DNA of 64,000 bases, from contig CAJJDO010000058.1 of assembly GCA_905183005.1 (NCBI GenBank), positions 65,706 through 129,705 of the forward strand, in the 5' to 3' direction. Source of the stretch: Paramecium pentaurelia (taxonomy: Eukaryota > Ciliophora > Oligohymenophorea > Peniculida > Parameciidae). Positions 1-15,362 of this stretch are shown in pieces. Position numbers and translations under genes: made by a program. Position 1 is the first letter of the stretch. Every line of letters starts with the position of its first letter. The notes beneath the pieces were generated by a model. That model was given only the letters and a program-made list of their open reading frames with translations. It had not been told where the DNA came from and searched no databases.

Positions 1-1077
1 TGAAGAGTTCAGCTTAAAAATAAAGTAAATCAAGTACTTAAAAGGATGCAAGATTTGATTCTAGAGGTTTCTTTTTTATTAGTGAATTTTTCATAAAGGA
101 ATGGATAAATATCTTCAGGAGATCCTACATTCATGGCATTAAAATAAATGAACTCAAAGTTTAGTTTTTTGGATAATAATTTATTTTTGACTTCTAAGAC
201 TGTAGCTGTTTTGCCTATTCCAGGAACTCCTGATATATCTATTCTATTAATGAAGTAAATATACATAATGCTTATTTTTATCCATTATTTTTGATGCCAT
301 CCTCAATAAATCTTGTTATAAGAATCTTTTCTTGATCTCTACAAAGAATTTCATCAGGAACTGTACATTCAAGTAAGGATGTAAAACATTCCTCCATCAA
401 AATTAATTTTTATTAAATATTATCAGGATGAGGGATTTGTATGTGTGTTGATTATTCATAATGTTCAGATGGGAAATTTTTTTCTGTTGTTAGTGAATGT
501 TCTTTTTTATATTTATTCTATTTTGGCATTCCCAAAAGATTACATCTTGTTTGTATCATGGCCTGATTAATGAATTGACATTCTTCTTGTTCAATATCCA
601 TTTGAATTTCTTTAGAATCTTCAGGGAAAGTTAATTTAGCAGCCCGAATACTCATTATCTTGGGTTTACTTAATTATCTGGAAATATTATTTGGAACTTC
701 ACTTTTTTAGAGAGTAAATAACTGTGAAATCTAAGAAATTTGATCGGAACACTCTTCATCAATCACAATGTGTTAATATACCTTGTAAATTAGTTAATGT
801 TAAAGAAGCGGGAATTCCTTTTTCATTTTAAGATTGAGGATGTTATTCATTGTTATTATATTAATCGTTTTAACTCTTAATGGATTCTTATTTGATTTTA
901 TGTTCCTTTTGTTCTTTGGTTTTACTTTAGGCTCTTGTTAGATGTTTGGGTTAATAATCAATTTTGGCAGGTTTTTGTTTTTCTACTTTTGTCGACCTTT
1001 ATTCTTGAATTGCAATAATAATTAGTACATTTGTTAGTTCTTTTATTCTTCTTTTTGGCTCGCCTCCTACTTGGCAT
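1..1077 (-). CDS. ORC1: ORC1/CDC6-like origin-recognition AAA+ ATPase (3' end cut by window edge)
   Basis: Likely initiator ATPase of the nuclear origin recognition complex, or its CDC6 paralogue. From ATG at 1077 the frame opens with a basic Lys/Arg-rich start, then a Q/N-rich low-complexity N-terminus, then the AAA+ entry segment (PDEILCRDQEKI), a Walker A in YISGVPGIGKTATV and the following strand FIYFNAMNVGSPEDIY, as in ORC1. Removing a 26-nt GTA...TAG intron just before Walker A gives the conserved ALYISGVPG junction; 25-28-nt introns are needed near codon 15, in the Q-rich part and near position 30. Walker B and the C-terminus lie outside the window, so ORC1 versus CDC6 rests on the Walker A neighbourhood. 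TTLL1-like gene lies upstream in the same direction. Confidence 0.82.
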
Positions 1078-1145
1078 TTTTAAATTTATAATACAAATAT
1101 ACAAATTTTTAACAGGAAAAAGTATTTAAATATTAATTTAATAAT

Positions 1146-2425
1146 TCATTTCCATATTTTAACACTCTATCTTTTTTAAGTCTTTCTATTATTAGGATCT
1201 AGATTCTCATCATATAGAAGAGTAAATCCTCCTACTTTTGTAGGTTGTTATTCTTAGAAATAATAAATATAACATTACATTTTTAATCATTATCAGGGAA
1301 ATCATCATTTGGTAATACTATATTATAAACATCATTGATCAAATTCATTTTTAGATTTTTATCAACAGGTGTTGTAGTAGTTAAAGATGGACTGGCATTG
1401 ATTTCTATAAGCCAAGGTTTAAGATTTGAATCAAGTAAAATATCATAACCATACATTTCAAAACAATGTTTATCATTCTATATTACAGCTTAAACAGACT
1501 AAATATATATATATTTAAATAATTACTTTTAATGAAGTTAACATAATGTTATGAATATCATCCATCATTTTATTTAATGCATCAGTTCCATATGCAGATT
1601 CTACATATAATTTGAGTGCATCAATAGAATATTTACCACCATGTTTTTAAGAATACTTATCACTGTATTATTATATAGCTACATTTGTAAGATGTACAAA
1701 CATATTCTCTATTTCAGCAACATCAGTAGTATATTATTCATTACAGAATCTACCAAATCCTTTATTATAAATCCAAACTTTTAATGGTTTGTAATTTGTA
1801 ACTAATACATACATTCTTAAATCAAATTTCTTTCCTCCAATTAATAATGGATTATCAATATATCTAGATACAACATAATTCTCCTTTGAAGCAAGATTTA
1901 ATTAAGTCATATTACTTGTTACTGTTGTTCCTGATATTTTTTTTAATTATTAAATTTTCCTTAACAAAAATATTCCTTTGCCTTAACTTCTAGCAGCTGG
2001 TTTAACAATCCAAGTTTGATTTGGATTTCTATGAAATTCTTCTACAAATAGTGAATATTCTCCAGGGAAAATATAAGTAGTTGGCAAAAAGTCAAAATTG
2101 AATGTTTCCAATACTTCTTTATCTTATTCTCTTTTGAATCTTTTAAGATTTTTCACCATACAATCTTTGCGTGTTAATTCATAATGATTTGGAAAGTGAT
2201 TAATAATTTACTTTGATATTAATTTGAGTATACTTAATCATTAAGTCTGAATCCATTCTTAGGATTAAAGATATTACGAACATTCCACACCGTTGCCCAA
2301 TAGACATTCCAATCTGTTTATTCTTCTTCTTTCTCTTAAGATTTGATCCATCCTCTATTTACAAAGTTTTCAATTATAACAGACTTTTCAAAATCTGATT
2401 TCCATTTTAATTTCTTGTTTTACAT
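1146..2425 (-). CDS. TTLL1: TTLL1-like tubulin polyglutamylase
   Basis: Tubulin tyrosine ligase-like enzyme that adds glutamate side chains to axonemal tubulin. About 410 codons, close to the usual TTLL1 length. In order: WKSDFEKSVIIENFVNRGW, then FPNHYELTRKDCMVKN, the ATP-grasp strand WIVKPAARSQGKGIFL, DLRMYVLVTNYKPLKVWIY, FVHLTNVAIQ, and the metal/ATP end MYGYDILLD followed by PWLIEINASPSL. A 26-nt intron ending AAG near the 3' end restores the TTLL1-type C-terminus VGGFTLLYDENLD before TGA. Other introns lie near 1500 and 1930. Start ATG 2425 is only 26 bp from the stop of the upstream same-strand protease gene. Identification is by eye but motif order and spacing fit TTLL1 better than other TTLL groups. 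Confidence 0.88.
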
Positions 2426-2451
2426 TATTATATATATATATATATTAAATT
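2426..2451. promoter_or_regulatory. 26-bp intergenic spacer with TATATATATA
   Basis: The whole distance between the TGA of the ubiquitin protease gene and the ATG of the TTLL1-like gene on the same strand. It is little more than an alternating TA run, so it must hold the promoter of the downstream gene, or be overlapped by the 3'UTR of the upstream one. A near-identical layout recurs at 27964-27990. Confidence 0.5.
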
Positions 2452-5400
2452 TCAATTTAACTCCTATGTATTTAATGTTTAAGTCTACTCTAATTCAATT
2501 CTACGCTTATAAAACAAAACATAAGCACTTTTAGATACAATCTAATCCTCATTCAATTCACTTACTTAAGAATCATCAAAATTATACCATTATCCATTGA
2601 ACTAATAATAATAATCATATTTTCATACATGATTCTTAGCAAATGCAGTATAATGTCCACCACCCATACCACCAAAATGATTTGAAACTGCATATAAATC
2701 ATATATTAATTTTTTCTACTCTTCCTCTATCTAAAAATTCTCATGAGGTTTATTCTAATTTAATATAAATTCTGTTAAATCCAATCCTTTAACTGGAAAT
2801 TCAACAAATGTCTCTAATTTTTATTTGAAAAACCCATGAGATGCTTTGAATCTCTTTAAAGTGAAAATTAAAATGTCTGAAGCCTAAAAAATATTAATAA
2901 TTTAATACCTTATAAATCTACATACTTTTATAGGCTTGTACATGATCCTTACACACCTTACAATACCAAGCATTATCTTCAGCCAATTATTCAGGTTGTT
3001 CAGAAAATCTTAAACATTCTTGTAGTGTAACTTTGGGTTATGAATTCATCAAATATGAAGATGAATAATTTTTTCCAATAATTCTTCCTTTCCCATTATT
3101 ATTCTCATCATCTACATTATTATTATTATTATTATTCTCCTCTATAATTTATATTATTAAATACCTTCAATTTATTTCCTATATTATTGATTTGAATAAT
3201 ATTAATAGATATCTCCAGTATTAATATTTTGAAATGGACTCTTATTCCAAAATACTAATAATTCTATCTTTTACATCAAATCATTAGGATTAATCATTTA
3301 TTTTTATTAAATTGTATCAAATGTATCTTCTGTATAATAACTCACTTCACATTCAGAACAATTTTTAGCATTACAGAAAATACATTTCTTTTACATTTAC
3401 ATTATATTCTATTTATTATTAAGTGTGTAATACTATAAATTTATAAGTATATATAATTTACTTTTCCATGAATATTCTATTCATAATATTCTCTCAATTT
3501 CTCTATTGTATTTACTTCATCCTCTTTTACCAAATCACAGAAAATAGGTAATAAAGACTGAAATATCATTAAATGAATCTAAGCTAAAGTGTATTCCTTT
3601 TTTATTATTATGTAAGTTTAAGGTTGTATTATTTTTTTGAAATTGTGTCCATAAGAATCATAAGCTTTTTAAACATAACTCAAATAGACACGTTCATCAT
3701 TTGCTATTAGTTTTTCCTCTTGATTCAATACTTTGACTATTAAGCATCCTCTCTTTGAATTTTTTCTAACTGTATTAATTTCTTAACTAGGATTTATTGG
3801 ATCAGATATATCATTCATTACATATGAATAATACATTAATTCACTATCAGGATCAATTTTAAATTGATTCATTACATATTCATTTATAAATTCTTAAAGA
3901 GATATTTTCTTTTTAGAACCATCAAAATTAATATATTTAGTTTCTATAGAGACTACAGATTTAATAACTTTAATTTAAATGGATTTTTATTTGTTATTTG
4001 GTATGCCTAATCCAACAGTTAAGAATGGATCAAAAGTAATTGAAATCTATGAACAATTAGGACATTTCAATGTTGATTTATATTGACCATGCATTAAATC
4101 AACTATAATTGATTGATTTCTAGCCAAATGATTTTCCCAACTTTCTTTTGCAACTTCAACATCAGGTCTACCTTAATAATCTTTAGATTCAACATAAGGT
4201 TTCTTTTTAACTCTATTTAAATCTTCATGTAATCCATCTAATAAAAATGTAATCAATTCTGAAGAATCATGTTATTAGAATCCTTTAAACATTGGTTAGA
4301 ATTAACCTACAGCTTTCTTAAAACTTGTTGGTATTACAATGTTTTTATCACCACACCATAATTTTTTAAGTAATGATCCAAATTTTCTAACTAATTATCC
4401 TTTAGTTCCTAATGGATTATCTTCATTAATTTCTTCAAAATATTTATTAGATAAAAAATATTCTGTTAATGAATAAGTATTTGATAGACATTAAGTACCA
4501 CTGTTCATGAAACAAGTATTACCTAAATTAGATAATCCAGCTACTCCTTTGACTGAAGTAGTAGTCAAATTTATAGATTTAACTTATTCATCATCAGATC
4601 CTAGACGATCACATTTTGAAAGATGGAATCGCTCATCATTAATTTTACATTATTCTGTACAATATGAAACCTTTTTGCAGACACAAAGAAAGTTAAGTAC
4701 GGTAATATTTGAACATCCCTCACACTTTCCTTCAACTGGAACAGAAGGGTGTCTGATACACCATGGTCTGTTTAATTATTAAAACTACATAAGTATATTG
4801 AGAATACTTCAATAATGATAATATCTTTATCAATCAAATTTAATGATTTAAATGTGATGTCTGATGAAATTTAAACAGGGGAACCTGTAAAATTAAAGAC
4901 CAAATCATCATTAAAATCAAGATCTTCAACTTATTTTTTTATTTCAGAAAAGAGAGCTTTATGAGGATCTGTATCATTAGTATATCTCCAAATACGAACA
5001 CCATTTTGATTATTATAGTTACCTCTAAAAGTGGGTACAGTTTTCAAAATAGTAGAATAATAATCATAAAGAGTTGTGTTCTCATCAACTTACAAATACT
5101 CTTTATCGAATTAAATGAGATTGTCTTAAGCAATGTAATTGACAGTATTAGGAATCATTAGAATTGCATTAAACTATTCTTGTAAGAAGATACTTCATAC
5201 CTTCAACAAATTAACAACAACTTTCTTTTCTATGCCTTTACCTATTGCATTTCTGACAATATTAGTGCCTCTATAATATTTATTAAAATAGGTTGAAAGT
5301 TATTGCGAAATTACAATATAGTGTACACCTTCTTCAAGATTTGGTCTCAACCATAAATTCCAAGGGTTTGTACTAAGAGGGTAATATTTGAAACACTCAT

Positions 5401-5763
5401 TGACATATTGTTCAATAAGATCATGATTGAAATTTTGAGGCATCATTTATCCAGAAGTATTGGGAACACTTTAATTATTCACCACATTATCATAATTAAC
5501 ATACTATTTCCATTTTTCAAACCAACTAAGTTATTTAATGTATTTAAATACTTCTTGCTCAAAATATAATAAGTTTGACAATCCTCTTCTGCAAAGTCTT
5601 TTTCTAGTTAATTTAACATCCTATTAACATCCAGAGCCTATTATTTAAGTCTTTCTGACAAAGTCATATTAACGGAGGTCTTGACAAATTATTGATCATC
5701 AGAGTCTTCTTGGCTTCTACTCAAAAATCAATATCATACATACCCTTCATCTGTTCCACTCAT
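2452..5763 (-). CDS. Ubiquitin carboxyl-terminal hydrolase with N-terminal DUSP domain (USP4/11/15 type)
   Basis: Cysteine deubiquitinase of roughly 1050 residues. After MSGTDEG and a short intron, the N-terminus resembles a DUSP domain (YYILSKKY, then the segment ending NPWNLW). The catalytic Cys box is GLSNLGNTCFMNSGTQCLSN near 4500-4560; the His box is HFGGMGGGHYTAFAKN near 2650, followed by WYNFDDSQVSEL and VLFYKR. A CxxC-type zinc pair (KCPNCSQ) lies between. An Asn run near 3120-3140 is coded by the same AAT/ATT triplet repeat that elsewhere codes Gln. Several 22-30-nt introns interrupt it. It is divergent from the globin-like gene across 113 bp. DUSP and family assignment are by pattern; the protease assignment is firm. 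Confidence 0.9.
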
Positions 5764-5876
5764 TCTTATTATAAATAAATATATTAATTCGCCATTCACT
5801 CACTTATAATACTGATGAATTACAAATTAAGTAACTATTATAAAATCTTCTGTGTGATTATGTCAATATTATTAAT
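5764..5876. promoter_or_regulatory. Divergent promoter, USP / globin-like gene
   Basis: 113 bp between two outward-facing ATGs. AT-rich, with no repeat or operator that I can recognise. It must carry both start regions. Confidence 0.4.
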
Positions 5877-7442
5877 ATGCTATACACTTCCCCTAGTCAA
5901 GCCCGTAGTTCAAGTGCCTATTCCGTCAGACTCCCAAATATGTCTTAACTCATAAACTAGTCCTCTTTTACTCCCAACTTTCAATTTAATTCTCCGATTA
6001 GATCCTATCTTAAAACCAACGAGATCAAGTAACGAAAACTTCAACATCATTCAATTGTTGCCAAACTCACAGATATCATCAATAATTAACATCCCAAAAA
6101 GATTCCTCGTAAAAGTTTATAATCAGTCAATCGTCGAACCTCTGCATATTGTATCACTGATAAGACTTAGATTCTATGGGAGTCTCTCAAAATCAAATTT
6201 GAACATGAGACATCAGATCAACTATATGAATTGTTACTTGAATTACTTAAACAATCTAATCATTTGTAAGTAGAAAAATATACACTTCCTATACAAACTA
6301 AATAAGAATTCACTAGATTTAAACACAATTTCATACTCACATTTCTCATGGAACCAAACTTACTTAAAATCATTTATAAACTTGAATAGTTTAGACAACC
6401 ACTCTTGAATCCTCCATCTCTCTACCAAGAATTAAGAGGCTATTCAACTATCAGTCAAATTGTTGACTTATTATACATTCAACTTCTAAAAGATATTACC
6501 CTATAACCATTCTTAGTTCCATATTTAGAAAAGGATTTCAAACAATTTGCAATTCAGTTAATCACCAATTTAATATAATCACAAGGTAATAGTACTGAAC
6601 TTAGGATTCAGCTACATTAATTTTCAGAATAGCATAAGTTAAATCATGTACATTTCACAAATTTTAAGATACTCTTTTATAAAATTCTCATCTAATTTTC
6701 AATTAGTGAAAGAGCCATACGTAAAATATTAAAAATTATTGATTCTTATAAATCATCTATTTTGAGAGCAAAACCAATCAAAAATTACTTAATTGAAAAT
6801 TGTATACAAAATCATTAATATTCTAGCTGACTTATTACCACTTATGATTATTGATAATAAAAATTAAGAATAACAAAAAAAATAAATTATGTTACTTTTA
6901 GAATATATCACAAACAATCATTCAAGAACTATTAAAAAAGATGATTTACTTATGCTTAACATCAATCAAAATGTTTGCCAAGCAATCGTCTCAACTATTC
7001 AATCACTCAAACCTAACCATTTAATAATGTAAGATTTTACTTAAGATTTGAAATCATGTCTTAGTTAGAATTACACTATCCCATCTCGTTTACTTGATAA
7101 ATTAGCTAAAAAATTAAATTAAGTACCTTTTTATGCTACTATATACAAAGTATATTTATATTTTAAATTAAGGAACACTCTATAGATTGGAGAAAATTGA
7201 TCAAAATTGAAATCGATTTTATTTCATAAAATAGAACACATTTTAGAAAAAAAGAAATTCAATTAATCCACAAAAGATTTAAAATTACAAATGAAATATT
7301 TGATTCTTACATCTAAGTAAAATTCCAATATAATATTTTTAAGAATATCCAAGATATTATGGGTGTGTATAGTCAGAATCTAGTAAGTCGTATAAACCAT
7401 TACAGAGATTGGATAGTTACTGAGAAAAATATTTAAACTTGA
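5877..7442 (+). CDS. Protein with serial truncated-globin-like domains
   Basis: About 505 residues after removing a 25-nt intron (near 6806) and a 23-nt intron (near 7150). N-terminal ~80 residues are Ser/Asn-rich. The clearest globin-like stretch begins LYQELRGYSTISQIVDLLY, continues with a PFL turn and two helices, and resembles helices A-E of group I truncated haemoglobins. The last ~100 residues again resemble one, with LIHKRFKITNEIFDSYI matching the F-helix region in which truncated globins place the proximal His. Two further half-matching stretches lie before each. I infer two to four degenerate globin domains in series. Whether any binds haem is unclear: the distal residues are not conserved in an obvious way. 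Alternative: an unrelated all-helical family. Confidence 0.55.
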
Positions 7443-7950
7443 ATTTGAATTTGAACTGTTATTATATATTATAAATTGTTATCAAAATGAATTAATCATA
7501 TTTAAATTTTTTAAAAGAATTTTTTAATTTATTTTCACATATATATATCAAATAAATTTTCTAAATTTATAATCAAATAATTCTCAATATAAGATGAAGG
7601 ATAAATTCTCTCTAGAAAAAAAAGAAAATTATAAATTAAATATCAATCTATAAATTTTTATCTAATTTACAATTTATTTGTATTATTAATAAATCAAGAT
7701 TTTTTAAGAAATCATTTACAATTTTTCAGGTGTGTTTTAACACCTTTTAATGTAAAATGCATTTACAAATAAATAACATTAGAAGAATTATTATTCACTT
7801 CTGATTGATTAAAGATAAAAAAACTCTAGTTTATGAATCTTATAATGCAAATAGAACTCTATATTAAATGATTCTTTTTAATTTTATATCTTCTAATAAT
7901 ATTTAATTATTTTTCGAATTTAAATTGTTATAAATGAAAAAATAAATTAT
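7443..7950. other. Non-coding AT-rich intergenic region (convergent genes)
   Basis: Lies between the 3' ends of two converging genes. Very AT-rich, with stops in all frames under the ciliate code and short A/T runs. I see no RNA gene, repeat unit or ORF with protein-like composition. Confidence 0.6.
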
Positions 7951-10412
<2,462 letters not shown>

Positions 10413-10823
10413 ACATATTTCCTTAATTTGATTATGTCATTCTCTTCAAAAAAATTAATTGAAGTATTAAGCATTCAAAAAGTATAACGATTATATGATT
10501 TATTAATAAAACTAAAAAGAAAATGGATGAATAATAAAAAACTTTATTCTATAAATATATTCTCAAATTATACAATAATATGTCAGAATTCTGATTAACT
10601 AATTGGATTTCAAATTATAACATATAAATCTCCAAAAATAATGAATTACATCTTTAAATTTAATAATGTAATTTAATTATGTAGATCATAAACAAATAGT
10701 TTGATAATATCAATCAAATAATCACTTCTCATTAGTAAATTTACAGAAAATATTTATTTAGATTTAACATTTATATTAAGGTACAAAGTAGTTATTAATA
10801 AGGTTTTTATATTAATAAAAAAT
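10413..10823. promoter_or_regulatory. Divergent intergenic region
   Basis: 411 bp between outward-facing start codons of the polyglutamine protein and the SPP-like protease. AT-rich, no protein-like ORF, no recognisable element. Confidence 0.4.
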
Positions 10824-12490
10824 ATGTTTGTAAGTATTTTAATATTTTATGTGGAATGTAGTTTCTCATAAAGTATACAACTTGTTGACTCTTTATAAAA
10901 CTCTTGGGTGATATATAGCTAAGAGTAATCATACAATAAACAATTTCATTGGAAAGACACTTCATGTTGTACACCTCCTGATTTAGAAATGATTAATGCC
11001 ACTTAAACATTGAATTATGAAAATACCTTATAAGTTATCTTGGATGGCTACTAGATTTAGGATAATTAATTTAGTATTACAAACTTAGGATTTAATAAAT
11101 AAATAGCAAATTATACAATCATTAATTAGACAAATGCTGTAATAAATAACTATTGTTTGATGGATAAGATTGATACAAATTCAAATACAATTAATTCAGG
11201 AATGATGGAATTTTAAATTGCAGTTCTTAATCCTCAATCAAATTAATAATAAAATCTTATATTTTAATATTGGTTTCTTTGTTAATCTTTAACATTTGAG
11301 AATCAATAATAAATAAAAATAAATTTTGATACATCAATGATAATAATTATATTATTTGGATGCTTTTGTGTTTGGATTTTTACTAAAATGGCTAAAATTA
11401 GATCTTTAAAAATTAAAATTGATTTTAAGAAATACTCTTTTTTTAATAGATTTATTGCAATTTAATCTTTTTAATAGGAAGATCAAGTACTTTATTTTTA
11501 GGGATTTATAGTTAATTGGATATTGTACATACTTTATATCTTTGCATCTATTATGTTTTATGTTCTTGTAAATTATATAAATGCTTGGTATGAAGTAGTA
11601 TTAATAATGTGCTTAATATTTGCTTTGTTTTGTTGTTGGTTTCTATTCAATGAATTACAATGTTTTTTATCTGTAAATTTGAAATTGTAAGTAGAAATAT
11701 TTAAATCAATAAGAGTATGTGATTGTATATCATTATTTTTATCTGTTTTATTTGTAGTCCTTTATTTAACACTGAATTAAGCTTGGTACATATCAAATAT
11801 GATTACATTTTGCATATCTGGATCATTATTTAGATTATTTAAGGTTATAAATTTAAGAGGAATTGCTATATTATATGGATTTATAATGATATTTGATTGC
11901 TTTTATTTTTTCGCACTTTTGACAACAATTGCCAAAGTCAATTATGAAATTATTGTTTTACAAGTAATAATAGTTTATTATTGAAAAGTATTCTAATTTT
12001 CCAGTGCTTTTTCAAATTCCATAATTTAGATACAATTTAAATAAAGTTTGTGTTTGGTTATCATTAATGGATTTAGTGATTCCAGGGATATCCATTTCAT
12101 ATTTATATAGATTCGATAGAAATAGGAATTCCAGAGTTTATTTTATAATTGGATTGCTTGGACTCTTTTTTGGAATAATCTGTTGGTTATTAGCTACATT
12201 AACTCCTTCAAATACTAAAATTTAACTTCCTTAATCAATATTTGTATATCCATTGATAATATTATTTACATGTCTATGGGCAATTAGACAAGGTGATTTA
12301 AGAATAATTTGGTATGGAGAATTCTATGATAAATATGTAAATTTTAGAATTTATAATTTAATAGCTTATGGATAATTTCATAATTGAATACAATCCTGAA
12401 GTATCCAAAATTGCACTTGAAAATTCATCATTAAAATAAGATTAAATAGCTAATTTAATAAAAGGTCTTAGGCTGGAACCTCAGCTTTGA
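10824..12490 (+). CDS. Signal peptide peptidase-like intramembrane aspartyl protease (SPPL2 type)
   Basis: About 535 residues. A signal peptide (MFVSILIFYVECSFS) precedes a lumenal domain of ~150 residues with Cys, as in SPPL2 proteins, then about nine hydrophobic helices. The first catalytic motif, normally YD, is seen as IMIFDCFYFF; the second, normally GxGD, as LMDLVIPGIS; the PAL-type motif near the end as LPQSIFVYP. The Asp residues are kept but neighbours differ (FD for YD, MD for GD, PQS for PAL), so activity is plausible but not certain. A 25-nt intron (GTAATAATAG...AAAAG) sits between the two Asp exons and a 28-nt intron near 12340 replaces an early TGA with a tail ending LIKGLRLEPQL. 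Acts on single-pass membrane stubs in ER or endosomes in other eukaryotes. Confidence 0.75.
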
Positions 12491-12673
12491 ATATATAATA
12501 TTACTAAAATGATTATCAATTCTTCTTTAAATCTTTCAATTAAGAATATATAAAACAAAAATTCTGATTGATATATAATTGACTTTAATAAGAATTTAAA
12601 TAAAAAAATAGTATATATAAATGAACAATTTTTAGAATCATATAAAAATAAAAAAAAAAGTTTATAAATAATT

Positions 12674-15019
12674 TCATCCATTTTTTCTTCTTAAGAATAA
12701 CAAATATGGGGTTTCTTCTTTTCTAAATATAAAATTATTAATAATTTTACTTAAAATTCTTTTAAACATTTCCAAAATCTTTATCAATTTTTTGTACAAT
12801 GCTATCATCAAAATGATACCAATCTTCTTTCACTTTACAATAAACAGTATAATGACCAGTATCTGGTATTTCTCCAAAATGTATAATGATTGAATACAAT
12901 TCATAATTTAATAATTTTTGATTCTCTTTTATTTATATTATTGGTTTGATATTGATTTAATCAGTTATTTTATATCTATTTCCTTTTTGAAATTCAAATC
13001 TATTAATTTAAATAATTAAATTTTTAGGTAATTTTGAAAATTATAATGTCCTTGTACTCTAACTAGTATTTTTGCATTAATCACAATTATATGTAATTTA
13101 TTCATTCATTTAATGCCTCAATATCATTTTTTCTATTTCCTCTTTTACACTTCTATCATCTTCAAAGTTTAAAGTGATATACATAAATTCTTCATCTGGA
13201 CCTTTTGTTTTTTTTTCACATTTATTACATTAAAATGTAGATTATGACATACCATAAAAAATCTCTTTTATTTATTGCTATATATAAAATTAACTAGATT
13301 TTTACATATTCTTCTGGATCAAAATTATTTTCCATATCTTCAAACAAATGAACACCAAATTCAGCAGCATCTTATTGTCTAATATCTGTTTTATAAGGTT
13401 CTCTTAAGGATCTTTTTAATAATAATGGAGTAAAATTAATTTCATCACTAACTGAATCCAAAAATAAGAAACACTATATATTATATATAATATTATACTC
13501 TTAAAAAGTTGGTTTTTAAACTATATGGTTTTAAAAATTCAATTTTTTCTCTTTTAAATTTATTTATAATTAGTTCTCTAAAATCTAAACTCCAAAATAA
13601 TGCTTAGATGAAACTATTTAAATAGCAAGCTAATTGAAATATATTTAAATTTATACTATTTAATAAATTTTTTAAACCAACTAATTTCTAGGTTGCATAT
13701 TTATCTTTTATTTATGGATTTTCATCATTAAACCAAATTTAAATTTTCTCACTTTTACATAATTAAGATGTTTATGTTGATTACATTGAAATATTTTTTT
13801 TTTTTAATTTTGCTTATAAAGATTCAAAATTAATAAATTCTTTTTTTTGAGTATTTGAAGGTAATAATACAATAAAATTTGCAATTCTTTGTAATTATTC
13901 TTAATGGTAAAATGAAAAATTATCATCATAATTTTTTATTATTTCATTAAGATACTTTTTATCTAATTATTGATCACCTAATTATTAAAATGATGAAATT
14001 AAGTAGTAATTAAATATATTTTAAATTGAATCAAAACAATTGATATTTTTCATATATTTTATTAATTTTGGAATAAGATTTTTTTTTATTTCCATTAAAA
14101 TTTCAGTTTAATAAGTTTTAACAAAATATTTGCTTAATCTTAATATCAATTCAAGTGTTTATTATGTAATGCCAAAGTTTAACATAGATTAAAACATTCT
14201 ATATTCAAATTTATAACATCTACCTAAATAATTACCAAAATAATTTAATAGATCATCAATATATGGAATCTAATTTATTTAACTTATATACTTTAACTAT
14301 TAAAATTCTTGCTATTAAATTAGGTTGCACAAAATCTGTTGATTTCTCCATATATGTAGATGCATTTAATATTGACTCCATTGCTATAGTCAATAAATAT
14401 GGTTATGTTGTTTATTCAAGTAATATTTATAATTTATCTAATATTTATAATAATTGATGATCTTTTCCAATAGTAGTGTTATTTCCTGTAAGTAATAAAG
14501 CATTTATAATAACATCAAATATTTATGTAAAATGAAATGAATCAGATCCAAAATCTATTAACACATTTACGATTAATTTTATGATAGTACTAATCTATTT
14601 ATACTCTTCTTTAGTTTTGCAATTCATTGCTTCTTCTAATAAGAAAGCTTTTTCTAAGGTGCCTTATTATTGAAGATCATCAATCTAGTTTCTTATATTT
14701 TCTCTGAAATCCTTCTCTTTATTTTATAGTTTAATGTATTTCTAAATATAAAGGTAACCTAATATTGTTAAGGATCTACAGGATTTAATTATTTAAACTT
14801 GATCTTTATCTTTAATATTAATTCTTTGACCTTTTTATATTTCTTAAGAAATTTGATTCATAATTTTGTAAGCAAGTACATTCTTATATCTTAAACTAAT
14901 AGTACATTCTAGATTTTAGTGCATTCAAATATAAATTATGTTACTTCATCATTCTAATTACTGAAATCTTACATGCTTTCTAATCTTTTTTAAAGGTTCT
15001 GATAAAGTGTTAGATCCAT
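12674..15019 (-). CDS. Ubiquitin-specific protease with helical N-terminal extension
   Basis: Second deubiquitinase in the window. The Cys box becomes GLKNLLNTCYLNSFIQALF only when a 27-nt GTATAA...AATTAG intron is removed, which makes both calls firm. Next come IRQQDAAEFGVHLFED, a zinc Cys pair around TYNCDQC, and the His box HFGEIPDTGHYTVYCK with WYHFDDSIVQKI. A 28-nt intron near the 3' end gives the normal USP ending TPYLLFLRRKNG. About 450 residues of Leu/Ile/Lys-rich helical sequence precede the protease domain and match nothing I recognise; an unusually long intron (~35 nt) may lie near 14860. It is not a close paralogue of the DUSP-type protease at 2452. Confidence 0.85.
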
Positions 15020-15362
15020 ATTAATATTATTTTATTACATTTAATAATAATAATACTAATGATTAATAACAAGTCTATAAAGAAGTTTCATTAATTTACA
15101 GAATCTCTATATTTTGGATAATGAGCTTACTATAAAAGTATTTAGCACTTAATTAAAAGAAAAATATAAGAGTAAATTAAATAGAAATATATTTATTTTT
15201 TTTCATTGAAATTTTTTTATACATGAAATGCCTTATAAAATAAAAAGTATCATATAGATTAGAAAGTTTTCATATAGATCATATAAAATAAATGAATTTA
15301 ATCATGATTAGAAAAATATTTATTAATGATATCTAATTTTGATCATTATTAAATATAATATA
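15020..15362. promoter_or_regulatory. Divergent AT-rich intergenic region
   Basis: About 340 bp between outward-facing genes. Only A/T runs and short palindromic AT stretches; nothing recognised. Confidence 0.4.

Noticed and set aside
2343..2534. Plus-strand 63-residue ORF
   Set aside because: Lies antisense to the start of the TTLL1-like gene and the end of the ubiquitin protease; composition is a shadow.
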